This document shows positions 9,461-19,474 of a stretch of 64,000 nucleotides of DNA, piece after piece (the first letter of the stretch is position 1; the number at the start of each line of letters is the position of its first letter). The DNA comes from Microbacterium oxydans (lineage in GTDB: Bacteria > Actinomycetota > Actinomycetes > Actinomycetales > Microbacteriaceae): the NCBI RefSeq assembly GCF_900095745.1, contig NZ_FMIR01000018.1, positions 496,001-560,000 on the forward strand, read 5' to 3'. The position numbers were made by a program, and so were the translations under genes. Below the pieces are notes generated by a model that was given only the letters and a program-made list of their open reading frames with translations, was not told where the DNA came from and ran no database searches.

Positions 9461-10038
9461 AGGCCGGTCCGGCGGGTCTCGGCGACGTGGATGAGGGTGT
9501 CGCGCAGCGCCTCCGCAGCCTCCTGAGTGAGACCGGGGATCTGCACGCCGGTCGTCGCGGCGGCCGTCACCATCTTGAGCTGCGCGATGCCGAAGCCGCG
9601 GTCGAGCGGGCCCTGGGTGATGTCCACCAGCTGCATGCGGCCGTAGGGCACAGCGATCATGCGCTGCCAGAGGATGCCCTTGCGGAAGACGATGTCGTCG
9701 GCGCGCAGCATGTACCCGATCGCCTTCGCCTGGCGCGGAAGGATGATGAGCGCGATCACCGTGATGAGGAGGACGATGCCGGCGGGGATCCACACCCACT
9801 GCTGGTGCAGCACGAGGCTGAGCACGAGCGCCGCGGCGGCGACGATCACGAGGAAGATCACGTTCTGCACGATCTGCGAGACCACGTAGCGCGGCGAGAT
9901 CTGGTGCCACGCGCCGTCGAGCTCCAGGCGGGCCTCGTTCCGAGCCGTCCGCAGCTCGGAGTACGTGCCCTGGTCGAGGGCGGCGAGGTCAGTGCCCTCC
10001 GCCGGGTTCAGGGGCGCGGTCTCTGGGTTCTGAGTCAT
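9457..10038 (-). CDS. Membrane protein with bacterial PH domain (YdbS-like)
   Basis: 193 residues from ATG 10038, preceded by AAGGA at suitable distance. Two adjacent membrane helices (about residues 56-100, VIFLVIVAAAALVLSLVL then WIPAGIVLLITVIALII) are followed by a single bPH2 domain: YMLRADDIVFRKGILWQRMI, then VPYGRMQLVDITQGPLDRGF. It is the smaller partner of the next gene and they overlap by 4 bases, so the two proteins probably act as a pair in the membrane. The start lies inside the end of the DUF3180 gene (50-base overlap). Confidence 0.87.
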   Translation of the reverse strand: MTQNPETAPLNPAEGTDLAALDQGTYSELRTARNEARLELDGAWHQISPRYVVSQIVQNVIFLVIVAAAALVLSLVLHQQWVWIPAGIVLLITVIALIILPRQAKAIGYMLRADDIVFRKGILWQRMIAVPYGRMQLVDITQGPLDRGFGIAQLKMVTAAATTGVQIPGLTQEAAEALRDTLIHVAETRRTGL

Positions 10039-10471
10039 CAGGATCCTTCGGCAGGGTGCAGAACTGTTCGGCGACGAGCGCGGCGATCGTGAGGACGATC
10101 GCACTACCGACGAGGGCCAGCATGGCCACAGTCGACCCTACCTGTGGATCGACCGGCCGTGAGAGGAGGAAGACCAGCAGCCCCGCTCCGAAGCCCGCCA
10201 TGATGGCGCCGAGCAGGCTGGAGGCACGGGCGAGCGTCGCCGCTCTCAGCGCGCGGAACGGGTCTATGCGCACACCCGAGCGCACGCTGCGACGCACCGG
10301 CCAGGCGACGCCCAGCGAGGCCGCGGCGATCAGCAGGAGCAGCACCGGGAGCAGCAGCGACGGCGTGAAAGTGACGCGGCCGGACGCCGTGAGCAGATGA
10401 TCGAGCAGGAACCCGCCGCCGGCCGCGAGCAGCGCGAGGAGGAGCAGGAGCCCCGCAGACGTGCGCCTCAT
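9989..10471 (-). CDS. DUF3180 membrane protein
   Basis: 160 residues with four hydrophobic segments: residues 5-24, 38-58, about 90-105 and about 113-132. DUF3180 is an actinobacterial membrane family of unknown function that regularly sits directly after folK, as it does here. Its ATG at 10471 overlaps the folK stop (ATGA). The C-terminal 25 residues are hydrophilic (KDPDDSEPRDRAPEPGGGH) and the coding end overlaps the start of the next gene. Confidence 0.85.
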   Translation of the reverse strand: MRRTSAGLLLLLALLAAGGGFLLDHLLTASGRVTFTPSLLLPVLLLLIAAASLGVAWPVRRSVRSGVRIDPFRALRAATLARASSLLGAIMAGFGAGLLVFLLSRPVDPQVGSTVAMLALVGSAIVLTIAALVAEQFCTLPKDPDDSEPRDRAPEPGGGH

Positions 10472-11007
10472 CCTTCACCCCGACCGTGCAGCTCGGCCGC
10501 GAGGTCGGCCACGCGTCCTCGTCCGAGAAGCACCGCATCCGGGTCCACGTCGAGCCAGGGGTCGAGCACGAACAGCCGTTCCGCGGCGCGCGGGTGCGGC
10601 AGCTGCAGACGCGGCTCGTCCGAGACGACGTCACCGTAGGCGATGAGGTCGAGGTCGAGCGTGCGGTCGCCCCACCGCTCGCGGCGCTCCCGACCGTTCT
10701 CGTCCTCGATGGCGTGCAGCATCCCGAGGAGGATCTCCGGGGCGAGACGCGTGGTGACCAGGGCGACCGCGTTCACGTACCCCGGCGCCTCAGGATCCGG
10801 TCCGTCGAGGCGGAGTGCGACGGTCTCGAACAGGTCGGAGAGCCGCACGTCGCTCACGAGCGGCAGCCGCGCGATCCGCTGGGCCGCCGCACGGATCGTC
10901 TCATGCCGATCTCCGAGATTCGCGCCGAGAGCGACGACCGCCACGGTCTCCGGGCGGGCAGGGCGGGGGCCGGGCCGCTCGGGCGCCTTCGCGAGGTCCC
11001 GGCTCAT
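10468..11007 (-). CDS. folK: 6-hydroxymethyl-7,8-dihydropterin pyrophosphokinase
   Basis: 179 residues. Transfers pyrophosphate from ATP to 6-hydroxymethyl-dihydropterin, the step before dihydropteroate synthase in folate synthesis. Visible hallmarks are VVALGANLGDR near the N-terminus and the HPPK signature RWGDRTLDLDLIAYGD, which supplies the magnesium-binding aspartates. A short Pro/Arg-rich extension of about 20 residues precedes the domain. ATG overlaps the folB stop by ATGA, so folB and folK are translationally coupled, as in many actinobacteria where they may even be fused. Confidence 0.96.
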   Translation of the reverse strand: MSRDLAKAPERPGPRPARPETVAVVALGANLGDRHETIRAAAQRIARLPLVSDVRLSDLFETVALRLDGPDPEAPGYVNAVALVTTRLAPEILLGMLHAIEDENGRERRERWGDRTLDLDLIAYGDVVSDEPRLQLPHPRAAERLFVLDPWLDVDPDAVLLGRGRVADLAAELHGRGEG

Positions 11008-11399
11008 ATCGTGATGTCCTCGAGCGCCTGCGGCGGGCGGCTGCGGTTCACGGTGACCGCCACGTCGGCGAAGTTCAGTGCGATCGGAGCGTGCGGCTTG
11101 TGCACGGTCACCGTCACGTTCTGCACTCGCTCGTCTTCGAGGGCCACCGAGGCGATGCGCTCCGCGAGCGTCTCGATCAGGTTCACCGGTTCGCCCGCGA
11201 CGACCGCCGCCACTTTCTCGGCGAGGTCCCCGTAGTGCACAGTGTCGGCCACCTCGTCGGAGGCCGCGGCCTGCTCGAGCGACAACCGCAGGCGTAGGTC
11301 GACGGTGAACTCCTGGCCGTCTTCACGCTCGTGCGGGTAGACGCCGTGGTGTCCGAAGACGGTCAGACCGGAGAGAACGATCTCATCGAGGAAATCCAT
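11004..11399 (-). CDS. folB: Dihydroneopterin aldolase
   Basis: 131 residues starting MDFLDEIVLSGLTVFGHHGV, standard for FolB. It cleaves dihydroneopterin to hydroxymethyl-dihydropterin and glycolaldehyde. GHHGVYPHEREDGQEF includes the conserved Glu region that binds the pterin, and VHKPHAPIALNFADV holds the conserved Lys/Pro block. The start is the ATG immediately before the conserved domain. It is separated from folP by 43 bases, the longest gap in this folate chain, so a weak internal promoter or its own ribosome site is possible. Confidence 0.95.
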   Translation of the reverse strand: MDFLDEIVLSGLTVFGHHGVYPHEREDGQEFTVDLRLRLSLEQAAASDEVADTVHYGDLAEKVAAVVAGEPVNLIETLAERIASVALEDERVQNVTVTVHKPHAPIALNFADVAVTVNRSRPPQALEDITI

Positions 11400-11442
11400 A
11401 CCTCTAGCGTACGGGGGCCCACCCCCTCGGCCGGGTGGGAGT

Positions 11443-12252
11443 TCAGCCTGCCCAGGCGTGGGCGATCGCGAGTGCATCGCGGGTGCCGGCCACATCGTGC
11501 ACGCGCACGGCCCACACCCCGGCGCGGGCAGCCAGAGCACTCGTGACGGCCGTCGCGAGATCGCGGCGGGATTCGGAGACCTCGTCTTCCGCCCCGGCCT
11601 CCCGACGCAGCGCCTCCGCCAGGAAGCGTTTGCGCGAGGTGCCGATGAGCACTCGAGGCCCCAGAGCAATGATCTCGTCGAGTCCGCGCAGCACGTCCCA
11701 GTTCTGCGGGCCGGCTTTCGCGAACCCGATACCCGGGTCGAGGATCAGCCGAGACGGCGCGATTCCGGATGCCGCGGCCTCGCCCATGCGCTCCTGCAGC
11801 TCTCCCGCCACCTCGCGCGCGACGCGACGGTACTCGGCGTTCGCATACATGTCGGAGGAGAATCCACGCCAGTGGCCGATCGCGTAGTCGGCCCCGGATT
11901 CCGCGACGGCTGCCCGCATCTCGGGGTCCGCGAGCCCTCCGGAGACGTCGTTCACGATGCGCGCGCCCGCCCGCACTGCCGCCGCCGCGGTGGCCGCATT
12001 GAGTGTGTCGATGCTGACGGGCACGCCCGCCGCCGCCAGCTGTTCGATCACCGGGATCACTCGCTGCTGCTCGATGTCGGTGCCGACGCGTTCGGCGCCG
12101 GGCCTGGTCGACTCGCCGCCGACGTCGAGCACCGCTGCGCCTTCGGCGCGCAGTCGCAGACCGTGGGCGACCGCCCGATCGACGTCGAGGTAGCGACCGC
12201 CATCGCTGAACGAGTCGGGGGTCACGTTGACGATGCCCCAGATCGTCGTCAT
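11443..12252 (-). CDS. folP: Dihydropteroate synthase
   Basis: 269 residues. Condenses hydroxymethyl-dihydropterin pyrophosphate with p-aminobenzoate; it is the sulfonamide target. Signature strings are WGIVNVTPDSFSDGG at residues 5-19, DPGIGFAK for pterin binding, and GTSRKRFL near residue 195. The ATG shares one base with the folE stop (TGATG), a tight coupling. Length and motifs are complete, with nothing suggesting altered sulfonamide sensitivity that can be judged by eye. Confidence 0.97.
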   Translation of the reverse strand: MTTIWGIVNVTPDSFSDGGRYLDVDRAVAHGLRLRAEGAAVLDVGGESTRPGAERVGTDIEQQRVIPVIEQLAAAGVPVSIDTLNAATAAAAVRAGARIVNDVSGGLADPEMRAAVAESGADYAIGHWRGFSSDMYANAEYRRVAREVAGELQERMGEAAASGIAPSRLILDPGIGFAKAGPQNWDVLRGLDEIIALGPRVLIGTSRKRFLAEALRREAGAEDEVSESRRDLATAVTSALAARAGVWAVRVHDVAGTRDALAIAHAWAG

Positions 12253-12857
12253 CAGCGCGCTGCTCCGGAACCCGCCGATGCGCCGATCAGCGTGATCAAC
12301 TCGGCCCTGGCGACGGCATCCGTGTACTCCCCGCGGGCCGCGATCGTGAGGGTGGACGCCTCGCTCTGCCGTCCGCCACGCATCGTGACGCAGCCGTGGG
12401 AGGCATCGAGCACGACGAGGACTCCCCGGGTGTCGAGGTGCTCCGCGATCGTGTCGGCGATCTGCTCGCCGAGACGCTCCTGCACCTGTGGACGGGCGGC
12501 GAGGATCTCGACCACGCGCACGAGCGCCCCGAGGCCGACGACCTGCTCGCCCGGGAGATAGGCGATGTGGGCGTGCCCGGCGAAGGGCAGCAGGTGGTGC
12601 TCGCAGACGGAGCGGAAGCGGATGTCGCGCAGCAACACGGCCCCGGACGGCAGGGTGTCCGGTGCGGGTCCGCGCGAGACGCTGATGGTGCGTGCCAGCG
12701 GCTCGGCGGCATCCACTCCGACTCCCGCGAAGAACTCGAAGTACAGCTCGGCCATACGTGACGGTGTCTGCTTCAGCCCCGGTCGATCAGGATCTTCGCC
12801 GATGGCCTCGAGCAGCTCACGGGTGAGTCGCTCGACACGGTGCCTGTCGACGGTCAC
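12252..12857 (-). CDS. folE: GTP cyclohydrolase I
   Basis: 201 residues from GTG 12857, one base downstream of the ftsH stop. Opens the GTP imidazole ring to give dihydroneopterin triphosphate, the first step of folate synthesis. The zinc-binding Cys and His are visible in SVCEHHLLPFAGHAHIAYLP, and the second zinc Cys in ASHGCVTMRG. The open frame extends upstream inside ftsH but without folE similarity, so the GTG is chosen. Position directly after ftsH is a common actinobacterial order. Confidence 0.95.
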   Translation of the reverse strand: MTVDRHRVERLTRELLEAIGEDPDRPGLKQTPSRMAELYFEFFAGVGVDAAEPLARTISVSRGPAPDTLPSGAVLLRDIRFRSVCEHHLLPFAGHAHIAYLPGEQVVGLGALVRVVEILAARPQVQERLGEQIADTIAEHLDTRGVLVVLDASHGCVTMRGGRQSEASTLTIAARGEYTDAVARAELITLIGASAGSGAAR

Positions 12858-12858
12858 G

Positions 12859-14859
<2,001 letters not shown>

Positions 14860-14930
14860 GATCGGATCAGCGTATCGCGCGCGCCCTAGGGGGTCGCTGT
14901 ACGTTCACCCACGGCGTAGCGTGCCGCGCG

Positions 14931-15482
14931 TCAGGAGTAGACGTGGGGGGCGAGCACCGCGACGTCGCGCAGGTTGCGGTAGCGCTCGTCGTAGTCGAGG
15001 CCGTATCCGACGACGAAGTCGGTGGGGATGTCGAAGCCGACGTACTTGCAGTCGATGTGGACCTTCGCGGCCTCGGGCTTGCGCAGCAGGGCGAGCACCT
15101 CGATCGACTCGGCGCCGCGGGATCCGAAGTTCTCGAGTAGCCAGCTGAGGGTCAGACCCGAGTCGATGATGTCCTCGACGATCAGGACGTGCTTGCCGTT
15201 GAGGTCGGTGTCGAGGTCTTTGCGGATCTGCACCACACCGCTCGACTTGGTGCTGGCGCCGTAGCTCGAGACCGCCATCCAGTCCATCGGGGCGTGGAAC
15301 GGCAGAGCGCGGGCGAAGTCGGCCATGACCATGACGGCCCCCTTGAGCACGCCGACGAGGACCAGGTCCTTGCCCTCGTAGTCCTGGGCGACCTGCGTCG
15401 CCAGCTCATCGAGCTTGGCGAGGATCTCCTCCTCTGTGACGAGGATCTGAGCAAGGTCGTCCTGGATCTCCGCGGCGCGCAT
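14931..15482 (-). CDS. hpt: Hypoxanthine-guanine phosphoribosyltransferase
   Basis: 183 residues starting MRAAEIQDDLAQILVTEEEI. Salvages hypoxanthine and guanine to IMP and GMP using PRPP. The PRPP-binding loop VLIVEDIIDSGLTLSWLL and the N-terminal loop LVGVLKGAVMVMADF are both intact, and the end is LDYDERYRNLRDVAVL, typical of the family. tilS-hpt-ftsH is a common gene order; here tilS lies about 4.6 kb upstream, separated from hpt by the accessory lipoprotein/hydrolase unit, which therefore looks like an insertion into a conserved neighbourhood. Confidence 0.96.
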   Translation of the reverse strand: MRAAEIQDDLAQILVTEEEILAKLDELATQVAQDYEGKDLVLVGVLKGAVMVMADFARALPFHAPMDWMAVSSYGASTKSSGVVQIRKDLDTDLNGKHVLIVEDIIDSGLTLSWLLENFGSRGAESIEVLALLRKPEAAKVHIDCKYVGFDIPTDFVVGYGLDYDERYRNLRDVAVLAPHVYS

Positions 15483-15501
15483 GGATCGATTTTAGGTGAC
15501 G

Positions 15502-15520
15502 GAACCGGGTGCTCCGGTTC
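15502..15520 (-). terminator. Hairpin after the lipoprotein array
   Basis: Inverted repeat GAACCGG (15502-15508) and CCGGTTC (15514-15520) with a 5-base loop, between the last lipoprotein gene and hpt. On the minus strand it follows the lipoprotein stop by 17 bases. There is no long U-tract, so it may be a weak terminator. Confidence 0.45.
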
Positions 15521-15537
15521 AGGGTTCTCCGTTGCGA

Positions 15538-16053
15538 TCAGGAATGGATCTCGTCGTTGTCGCCGCGGGTGGTCTTCGGGCTGAGCACGCCGATCTCGAT
15601 GGTCTCGTACTTGCCCTCCTCGGAGCGCACCCACGTTACCTCGACATACCAGTCGTCCTTACCGTAGGCGTCGGCGGTGCGTCGCCCCTCCGACGTCTCA
15701 CGAGCGTCCGTGTGCTCCCACCCGTCTGCAAGTAGTTGCGCCGCGATCGCCTTCGCCGCCTCTTCAGACGCCCCGTCGCGCTGAACCGGCTCGACGTAGG
15801 TGTCGACCTGCCACCAGACAGAGTCCTCGGCAGACGGTTCGGCGGAGACCGGGTTCTGGAGCATCCGCCCTCGGGACTCCACATCGGGCGTCGTCGTCGG
15901 CGCGAGGTCCGCCGGGATCATCCCCACGATCTCCTCCGCCAGCGCCTCAGCCGTCACCCGATACTCGTCAAGGCGACTCTCGGCCGTCATCGCACACCCT
16001 CCCACGATGCATGCCGCAGCAAGCACCGCCAACGCACCCCAGAGACGCCTCAT
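15538..16053 (-). CDS. Lipoprotein paralogue 1 of a tandem array
   Basis: 171 residues. Type II signal peptide with lipobox IVGGC (Cys at about residue 20), then AMTAESRLDEYRVTAEALAE. It shares with the next two genes an N-terminal SRLDEY/F block, a central W(W/Q)-V segment, DGW, DDWYVEVTWVRS and the end SPKTTRGDNDEIHS. No catalytic motif is visible and the fold is unknown. As a surface-anchored paralogue array directly downstream of an exported hydrolase it is a candidate immunity protein, but that role is inferred only from position and architecture. Confidence 0.82.
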   Translation of the reverse strand: MRRLWGALAVLAAACIVGGCAMTAESRLDEYRVTAEALAEEIVGMIPADLAPTTTPDVESRGRMLQNPVSAEPSAEDSVWWQVDTYVEPVQRDGASEEAAKAIAAQLLADGWEHTDARETSEGRRTADAYGKDDWYVEVTWVRSEEGKYETIEIGVLSPKTTRGDNDEIHS

Positions 16054-16056
16054 GCG

Positions 16057-16122
16057 TCAGGACGACAGCTCGTCGCTGTCGACGCGCACCATCTCCGGGC
16101 TCACCATGAGGACGCGCTGGCT
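16057..16122 (-). pseudogene. 3' remnant of a fourth lipoprotein paralogue
   Basis: Read on the minus strand, the bases just upstream of paralogue 1 encode RVLMVSPEMVRVDSDELSS and a stop (TGA at 16059-16057). This matches the C-terminal ends of the intact paralogues, for example LRVLVVSPDTIRGDHDEIHS in paralogue 3. No start, signal peptide or earlier homology is present; the similarity fades upstream before paralogue 2 ends at 16139. The 3-base gap between its stop and the start of paralogue 1 equals the tight spacing in the rest of the array, so a whole gene once sat here and most of it was deleted. Confidence 0.72.
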
Positions 16123-16138
16123 CCCTGTTCGGCCTCGG

Positions 16139-16663
16139 TCAAGAGGAGATGTCATCATGGTCTCCGCGCACCGTCGTGGGGCTGACAACCGAGATGTCGA
16201 ACCGTTCGACCTTGCCTGGTTCAGACTTCACCCACGCGATCTCCACGTACCAATCGTCCTGTCGGAAGCCGTCCGTGATCGTGCGGCCTTCGCCTGTCTC
16301 GCGGACGCGCTCCACCGTCCAACCATCCGACTTCATGGCCTCCGTGACGGCGGCAATCGCCTCAGCCGCTGCACCCTCCCACTCCACAAGGCTGACGTAG
16401 GCGCGAGCCTGCCACCAGGCGGGATCGCCCGGACGTTTCTCGGCGGTGACACCGTTCTGCGGCGCCTGCCCCCGCGACTCCAGCTCAGTATCGAGCGCCG
16501 GCTCCAGGTGAACGGGGATGAGCTCGACGACACTCATCGCGAGCGTCTCACTCTCCGCCTTGTACTCGTCGAGTCGACTCTCCGGTGTCGGTGGCACCGC
16601 GCATCCTCCCAGAATCAGCACGCAGACGAGCGCGATCATCATTCCCGTCAGTCTTCGCACCAT
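16139..16663 (-). CDS. Lipoprotein paralogue 2 of a tandem array
   Basis: 174 residues. Signal peptide MVRRLTGMMIALVCVLILGG with lipidated Cys at residue 21, then VPPTPESRLDEYKAESETLA. The middle reads PAWWQARAYVSLVEWEGAAAEAI and the end DDWYVEIAWVKSEPGKVE followed by SPTTVRGDHDDISS. It is the middle intact member of the array, starting 5 bases after the stop of paralogue 3 and followed by the 3' stub of a lost copy. The protein is clearly homologous to but diverged from its neighbours, consistent with old duplication and selection for different partners. Confidence 0.82.
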   Translation of the reverse strand: MVRRLTGMMIALVCVLILGGCAVPPTPESRLDEYKAESETLAMSVVELIPVHLEPALDTELESRGQAPQNGVTAEKRPGDPAWWQARAYVSLVEWEGAAAEAIAAVTEAMKSDGWTVERVRETGEGRTITDGFRQDDWYVEIAWVKSEPGKVERFDISVVSPTTVRGDHDDISS

Positions 16664-16668
16664 TCGGC

Positions 16669-17175
16669 TCAGGAATGGATCTCGTCGTGATCGCCACGGA
16701 TCGTGTCAGGGCTCACCACGAGGACCCTCAAGCTCTCGATCGTTTTCGGAGTAGAGCGTACCCATGCGACACGCACATACCATCCGTCCCGTCGGTACTC
16801 ATCCGTCTTGTAGACCGGATCCGGGGAGCCCGACTCTTCAGCCTTCTTCCATCCGTCGTCAACGAGCGCGGTTTCGATTGCTGTGGCCGCGGTCTCGGAC
16901 GCCGCAGGCTCGTCGAGCATGACCACCGAGGTCTTCACTTCCCACCAGGCGGGCGTTTGAGGGGTGTCTCCCATGCTCTGCGCCAGCCGCCCGGCGGAGG
17001 CACTATCCGGGGCTTCATCCGCAATCACTGCTGCGGGAATGGACTCCACGACCTGCTGCGAGATCGCCTCGCCTTCAGCTCGAAACTCATCCAACCGACT
17101 GTCAGCCGACACGGCACACCCTCCGATCAAGCCCACCGACGCGAGCAGTGCAACGATTCCCCACCATCTCCGCAT
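16669..17175 (-). CDS. Lipoprotein paralogue 3 of a tandem array
   Basis: 168 residues. Signal peptide MRRWWGIVALLASVGLIGGC with the lipidated Cys at residue 20, then AVSADSRLDEFRAEGEAISQ. Central segment TPAWWEVKTSVVMLDEPA and C-terminal RRDGWYVRVAWVRSTPKTIE followed by SPDTIRGDHDEIHS are shared with paralogues 1 and 2. The start codon overlaps the stop of the upstream hydrolase gene by one base (TGATG), so this copy is translationally coupled to the hydrolase, as expected for a cognate immunity or chaperone protein. Function is not proven. Confidence 0.83.
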   Translation of the reverse strand: MRRWWGIVALLASVGLIGGCAVSADSRLDEFRAEGEAISQQVVESIPAAVIADEAPDSASAGRLAQSMGDTPQTPAWWEVKTSVVMLDEPAASETAATAIETALVDDGWKKAEESGSPDPVYKTDEYRRDGWYVRVAWVRSTPKTIESLRVLVVSPDTIRGDHDEIHS

Positions 17176-19070
17176 CAGTCGATCCTCACATAGTGCGGCT
17201 CATAGTCCGAAGCATCGATCCCATCGATCGCAATGCTGGAGTACCCACCCGTGACGTACTCATTCGGAGCCCAACTGATCGCCTCGCCGCCGGTGATGAC
17301 CTCGACGATGTTGTGAAACGCGGTCGACCGCGGATTGAGCACGGAGCTGTGACTCTCAATCCCATTCGGGAAGCCGTAGTCCTCGAGGTCGGCGCTATCG
17401 GGATCTGCATGGTCGATCCATCCAGTCTCCAGACGCGTAACGTCGTCGGCCAACAACGGGGACTGGCCGTGGATCGCATACCAATCGTCGTGATCACCCT
17501 GAATCATCCCCACCACGGCGTCGTTCCTAGCCATCATCGAGTAGTGCGGAACGCCGGATGTGTACGGGAAATCTTCGACGCCGGCCACCCCAGCCCCCAT
17601 GCCGGCCGCAGAGACGTAGAGAATACGGTCGGCCTTCAAACCGGCCTGCTCCGCCAACCCCACGGTCGCGCCGCCGTAACTGTGTCCCATAACGGTGAGA
17701 GTGGAATCGGCCGGGCGTTCGATGCCCGCGACGAAATCGACCAGCTTCGGAGCGAGATCATGGGAGTACGAAGCATCCGTGGGGCCGGGGACTTCCAGCT
17801 GCGGAAAGCTACCGCCAGCCCATTGGAACACTGCGCTCCCCGGGCCGTTCGCATCGATAGCCGCGGAATAGAGACTTGCTCCGGTTCCGTGACCGAATTC
17901 ACTGATTGTGGTCGTCGTTCCCGGCACGGAGACCGCCACGTTCTGCACCCAGACCGGGATGTCGCCGGTGACGGGGTCGATTGCTCCGTGATAGGTCGCA
18001 ATGGCATTCGCATCAGCATTGAAGACGACGACCTGAGCTCCACTGTGCTTGTGTTCGCGGCCGGACTCGTCGTACCAGACTGGCTGCTCATCGAGCAGAT
18101 CCTTCCACGCACCGATCGGCTCCCGCAGCTCGGCGATCTCGTCGCTCAGGCTCTTCCGTCGCTGGGCGCTCCAGTGGTTCCGCGCCGTCATCCCGTCGAG
18201 CTTCTCCTGGAGCCGGGCGATCTCGGCTTCCCTGCGTGCGATCTCGTCGCGGATGTTGGTGTGGTTCGCGGTGACCCGGTCACGGATCGGGATGCCGTTG
18301 AGGTTCCCGAGGATCATCGGGGATGCGGCAAGCAGCGCATCCCGCGTCGCCTGATCCATCGTGTTCCACGTCTCACGGATGATGTCCGGATCCCCGAGAC
18401 CGGCCAGGGACTCGGCCGTGATCGCATTGACGTTCCCCGCCCACGCGAGGCTCGCCGCAGCGAACCCTGCACCGCGGACCTTCCCGCCCTGGGTGACGGC
18501 GGAGATGAGCGGCACGGCGGCGATGGCGTTCACCGCACGCCGGTCGATCTCCGCCCGCTCGTCGCCGAGCGCGTTGTACGACGCCCGCGCCGTGTAATAG
18601 TCGTCGATCGCATCCTGCCAGCGACGCAGGTAGCTCGGGTCGTCGACGTACATCCACGACGGCAGCACCGCGTCCCACGGCAGCGCCCAGCCCGTGACGA
18701 ACTCGCTCGCCGCGCTCAACGCCTCGGCCCGACGCACGAAGATGTGGTCGTACGCATTCTGCGCGGCACGCAGCCGACGCGCAGCATCGCTCTTCAGCCC
18801 CTCAAGGTCGGTCGCATACGCCGACACCGCCGTCGAGATGCCGTCGAGCCCCTCAGCCGCCTCGCCCATGCGCTGCGACAGGAGCACGATCCGTGCACCG
18901 AGGGCATCCGCGGCAGATGCCGTCATCGACGTGATGCTCGCCAGCGCCGCATCCGCATCGCCCTTGCGCTCTCGCGACGACGCCGCCCGCGTGGAGAACG
19001 TGGTCGCATACCCACTCACGGCGCCCGCATCACCGCGAGCCGGATCGTCGATCAGCCCCGGCAGATTCAT
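17175..19070 (-). CDS. Large protein with C-terminal alpha/beta hydrolase (DUF1023-like)
   Basis: 631 residues from ATG 19070. The first 330 residues are helical, with two coiled-coil stretches (near 15-115 and 315-365, the second with EIARREAEIARLQEKLDG), resembling the trafficking half of type VII-like effectors. The C-terminal half has GHSYGG at about residues 462-467 (nucleophile Ser), preceded by LTVMGHS, plus later Asp and His candidates in NDAVVGMIQGDHDDWYAIHG and GIESHSSVL. DUF1023 hydrolases are known from actinobacteria near ESX-like genes. The C-terminal coding region looks less GC-rich than the N-terminal part, a mosaic often seen in polymorphic toxins. ATGA overlap couples it to the ESX-like gene. 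Confidence 0.8.
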   Translation of the reverse strand: MNLPGLIDDPARGDAGAVSGYATTFSTRAASSRERKGDADAALASITSMTASAADALGARIVLLSQRMGEAAEGLDGISTAVSAYATDLEGLKSDAARRLRAAQNAYDHIFVRRAEALSAASEFVTGWALPWDAVLPSWMYVDDPSYLRRWQDAIDDYYTARASYNALGDERAEIDRRAVNAIAAVPLISAVTQGGKVRGAGFAAASLAWAGNVNAITAESLAGLGDPDIIRETWNTMDQATRDALLAASPMILGNLNGIPIRDRVTANHTNIRDEIARREAEIARLQEKLDGMTARNHWSAQRRKSLSDEIAELREPIGAWKDLLDEQPVWYDESGREHKHSGAQVVVFNADANAIATYHGAIDPVTGDIPVWVQNVAVSVPGTTTTISEFGHGTGASLYSAAIDANGPGSAVFQWAGGSFPQLEVPGPTDASYSHDLAPKLVDFVAGIERPADSTLTVMGHSYGGATVGLAEQAGLKADRILYVSAAGMGAGVAGVEDFPYTSGVPHYSMMARNDAVVGMIQGDHDDWYAIHGQSPLLADDVTRLETGWIDHADPDSADLEDYGFPNGIESHSSVLNPRSTAFHNIVEVITGGEAISWAPNEYVTGGYSSIAIDGIDASDYEPHYVRID

Positions 19071-19336
19071 TGCGCCGCCTGCTGCGCGAGCGCCTCGTCG
19101 TTGGCGGTGAAGGTCGATGCCACGGATGCCGCATCGGTCGCAGAGTTGGTCGCCGTCTGCGCGAGGGCCGACAGGATCTGCGTCACCAGCGACTCGGCCT
19201 CGCCCAGCGCACCTTCGACCGAAGACGACCCGGTGCCTCCGAACGACAGGCACGACGTGATGATCGGCGCGGCCCCCGCAGTGAGCCGTGCCTGCGCTGC
19301 ATCGAGCGCTTCTTTCTGAACATCGAGATCGGTCAC
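19067..19336 (-). CDS. Small ESX/WXG-like helical protein
   Basis: 89 residues from GTG 19336 (MTDLDVQKEALDAAQARLTA). All-helical, Ala/Ser/Thr-rich, no signal peptide and no hydrophobic membrane segment, with helix-turn-helix proportions like WXG100 or related type VII secretion partners (about 100 residues, residues 5-30 and 50-85 helical). A WxG tripeptide is absent; the turn region carries CLSFGGTGSSSVEG instead. It overlaps the hydrolase gene by ATGA. The best reading is a secretion partner or chaperone of the hydrolase; it may also be a non-secreted helical adaptor. Upstream the minus strand has a purine-rich ribosome site (GGGGGG, AAAGGGG). Confidence 0.7.
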   Translation of the reverse strand: MTDLDVQKEALDAAQARLTAGAAPIITSCLSFGGTGSSSVEGALGEAESLVTQILSALAQTATNSATDAASVASTFTANDEALAQQAAQ

Positions 19337-19474
19337 CGATGCCCCTTTCCCCCCGGACCCGTCTACCCTACGTCACGCGTCCGACGCCGCCGATGGGCAG
19401 ATCTCCCCATGCCCAGCGATCCGCACTACTGTGAGCGGTGATGCGGGCGGACGCCCCGGACGGAAGGATTCACC

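Noticed and set aside
16057..16138. Small regulatory RNA between lipoprotein genes
   Set aside because: The interval is explained by the translated 3' end of a lost paralogue and shows no promoter or terminator.
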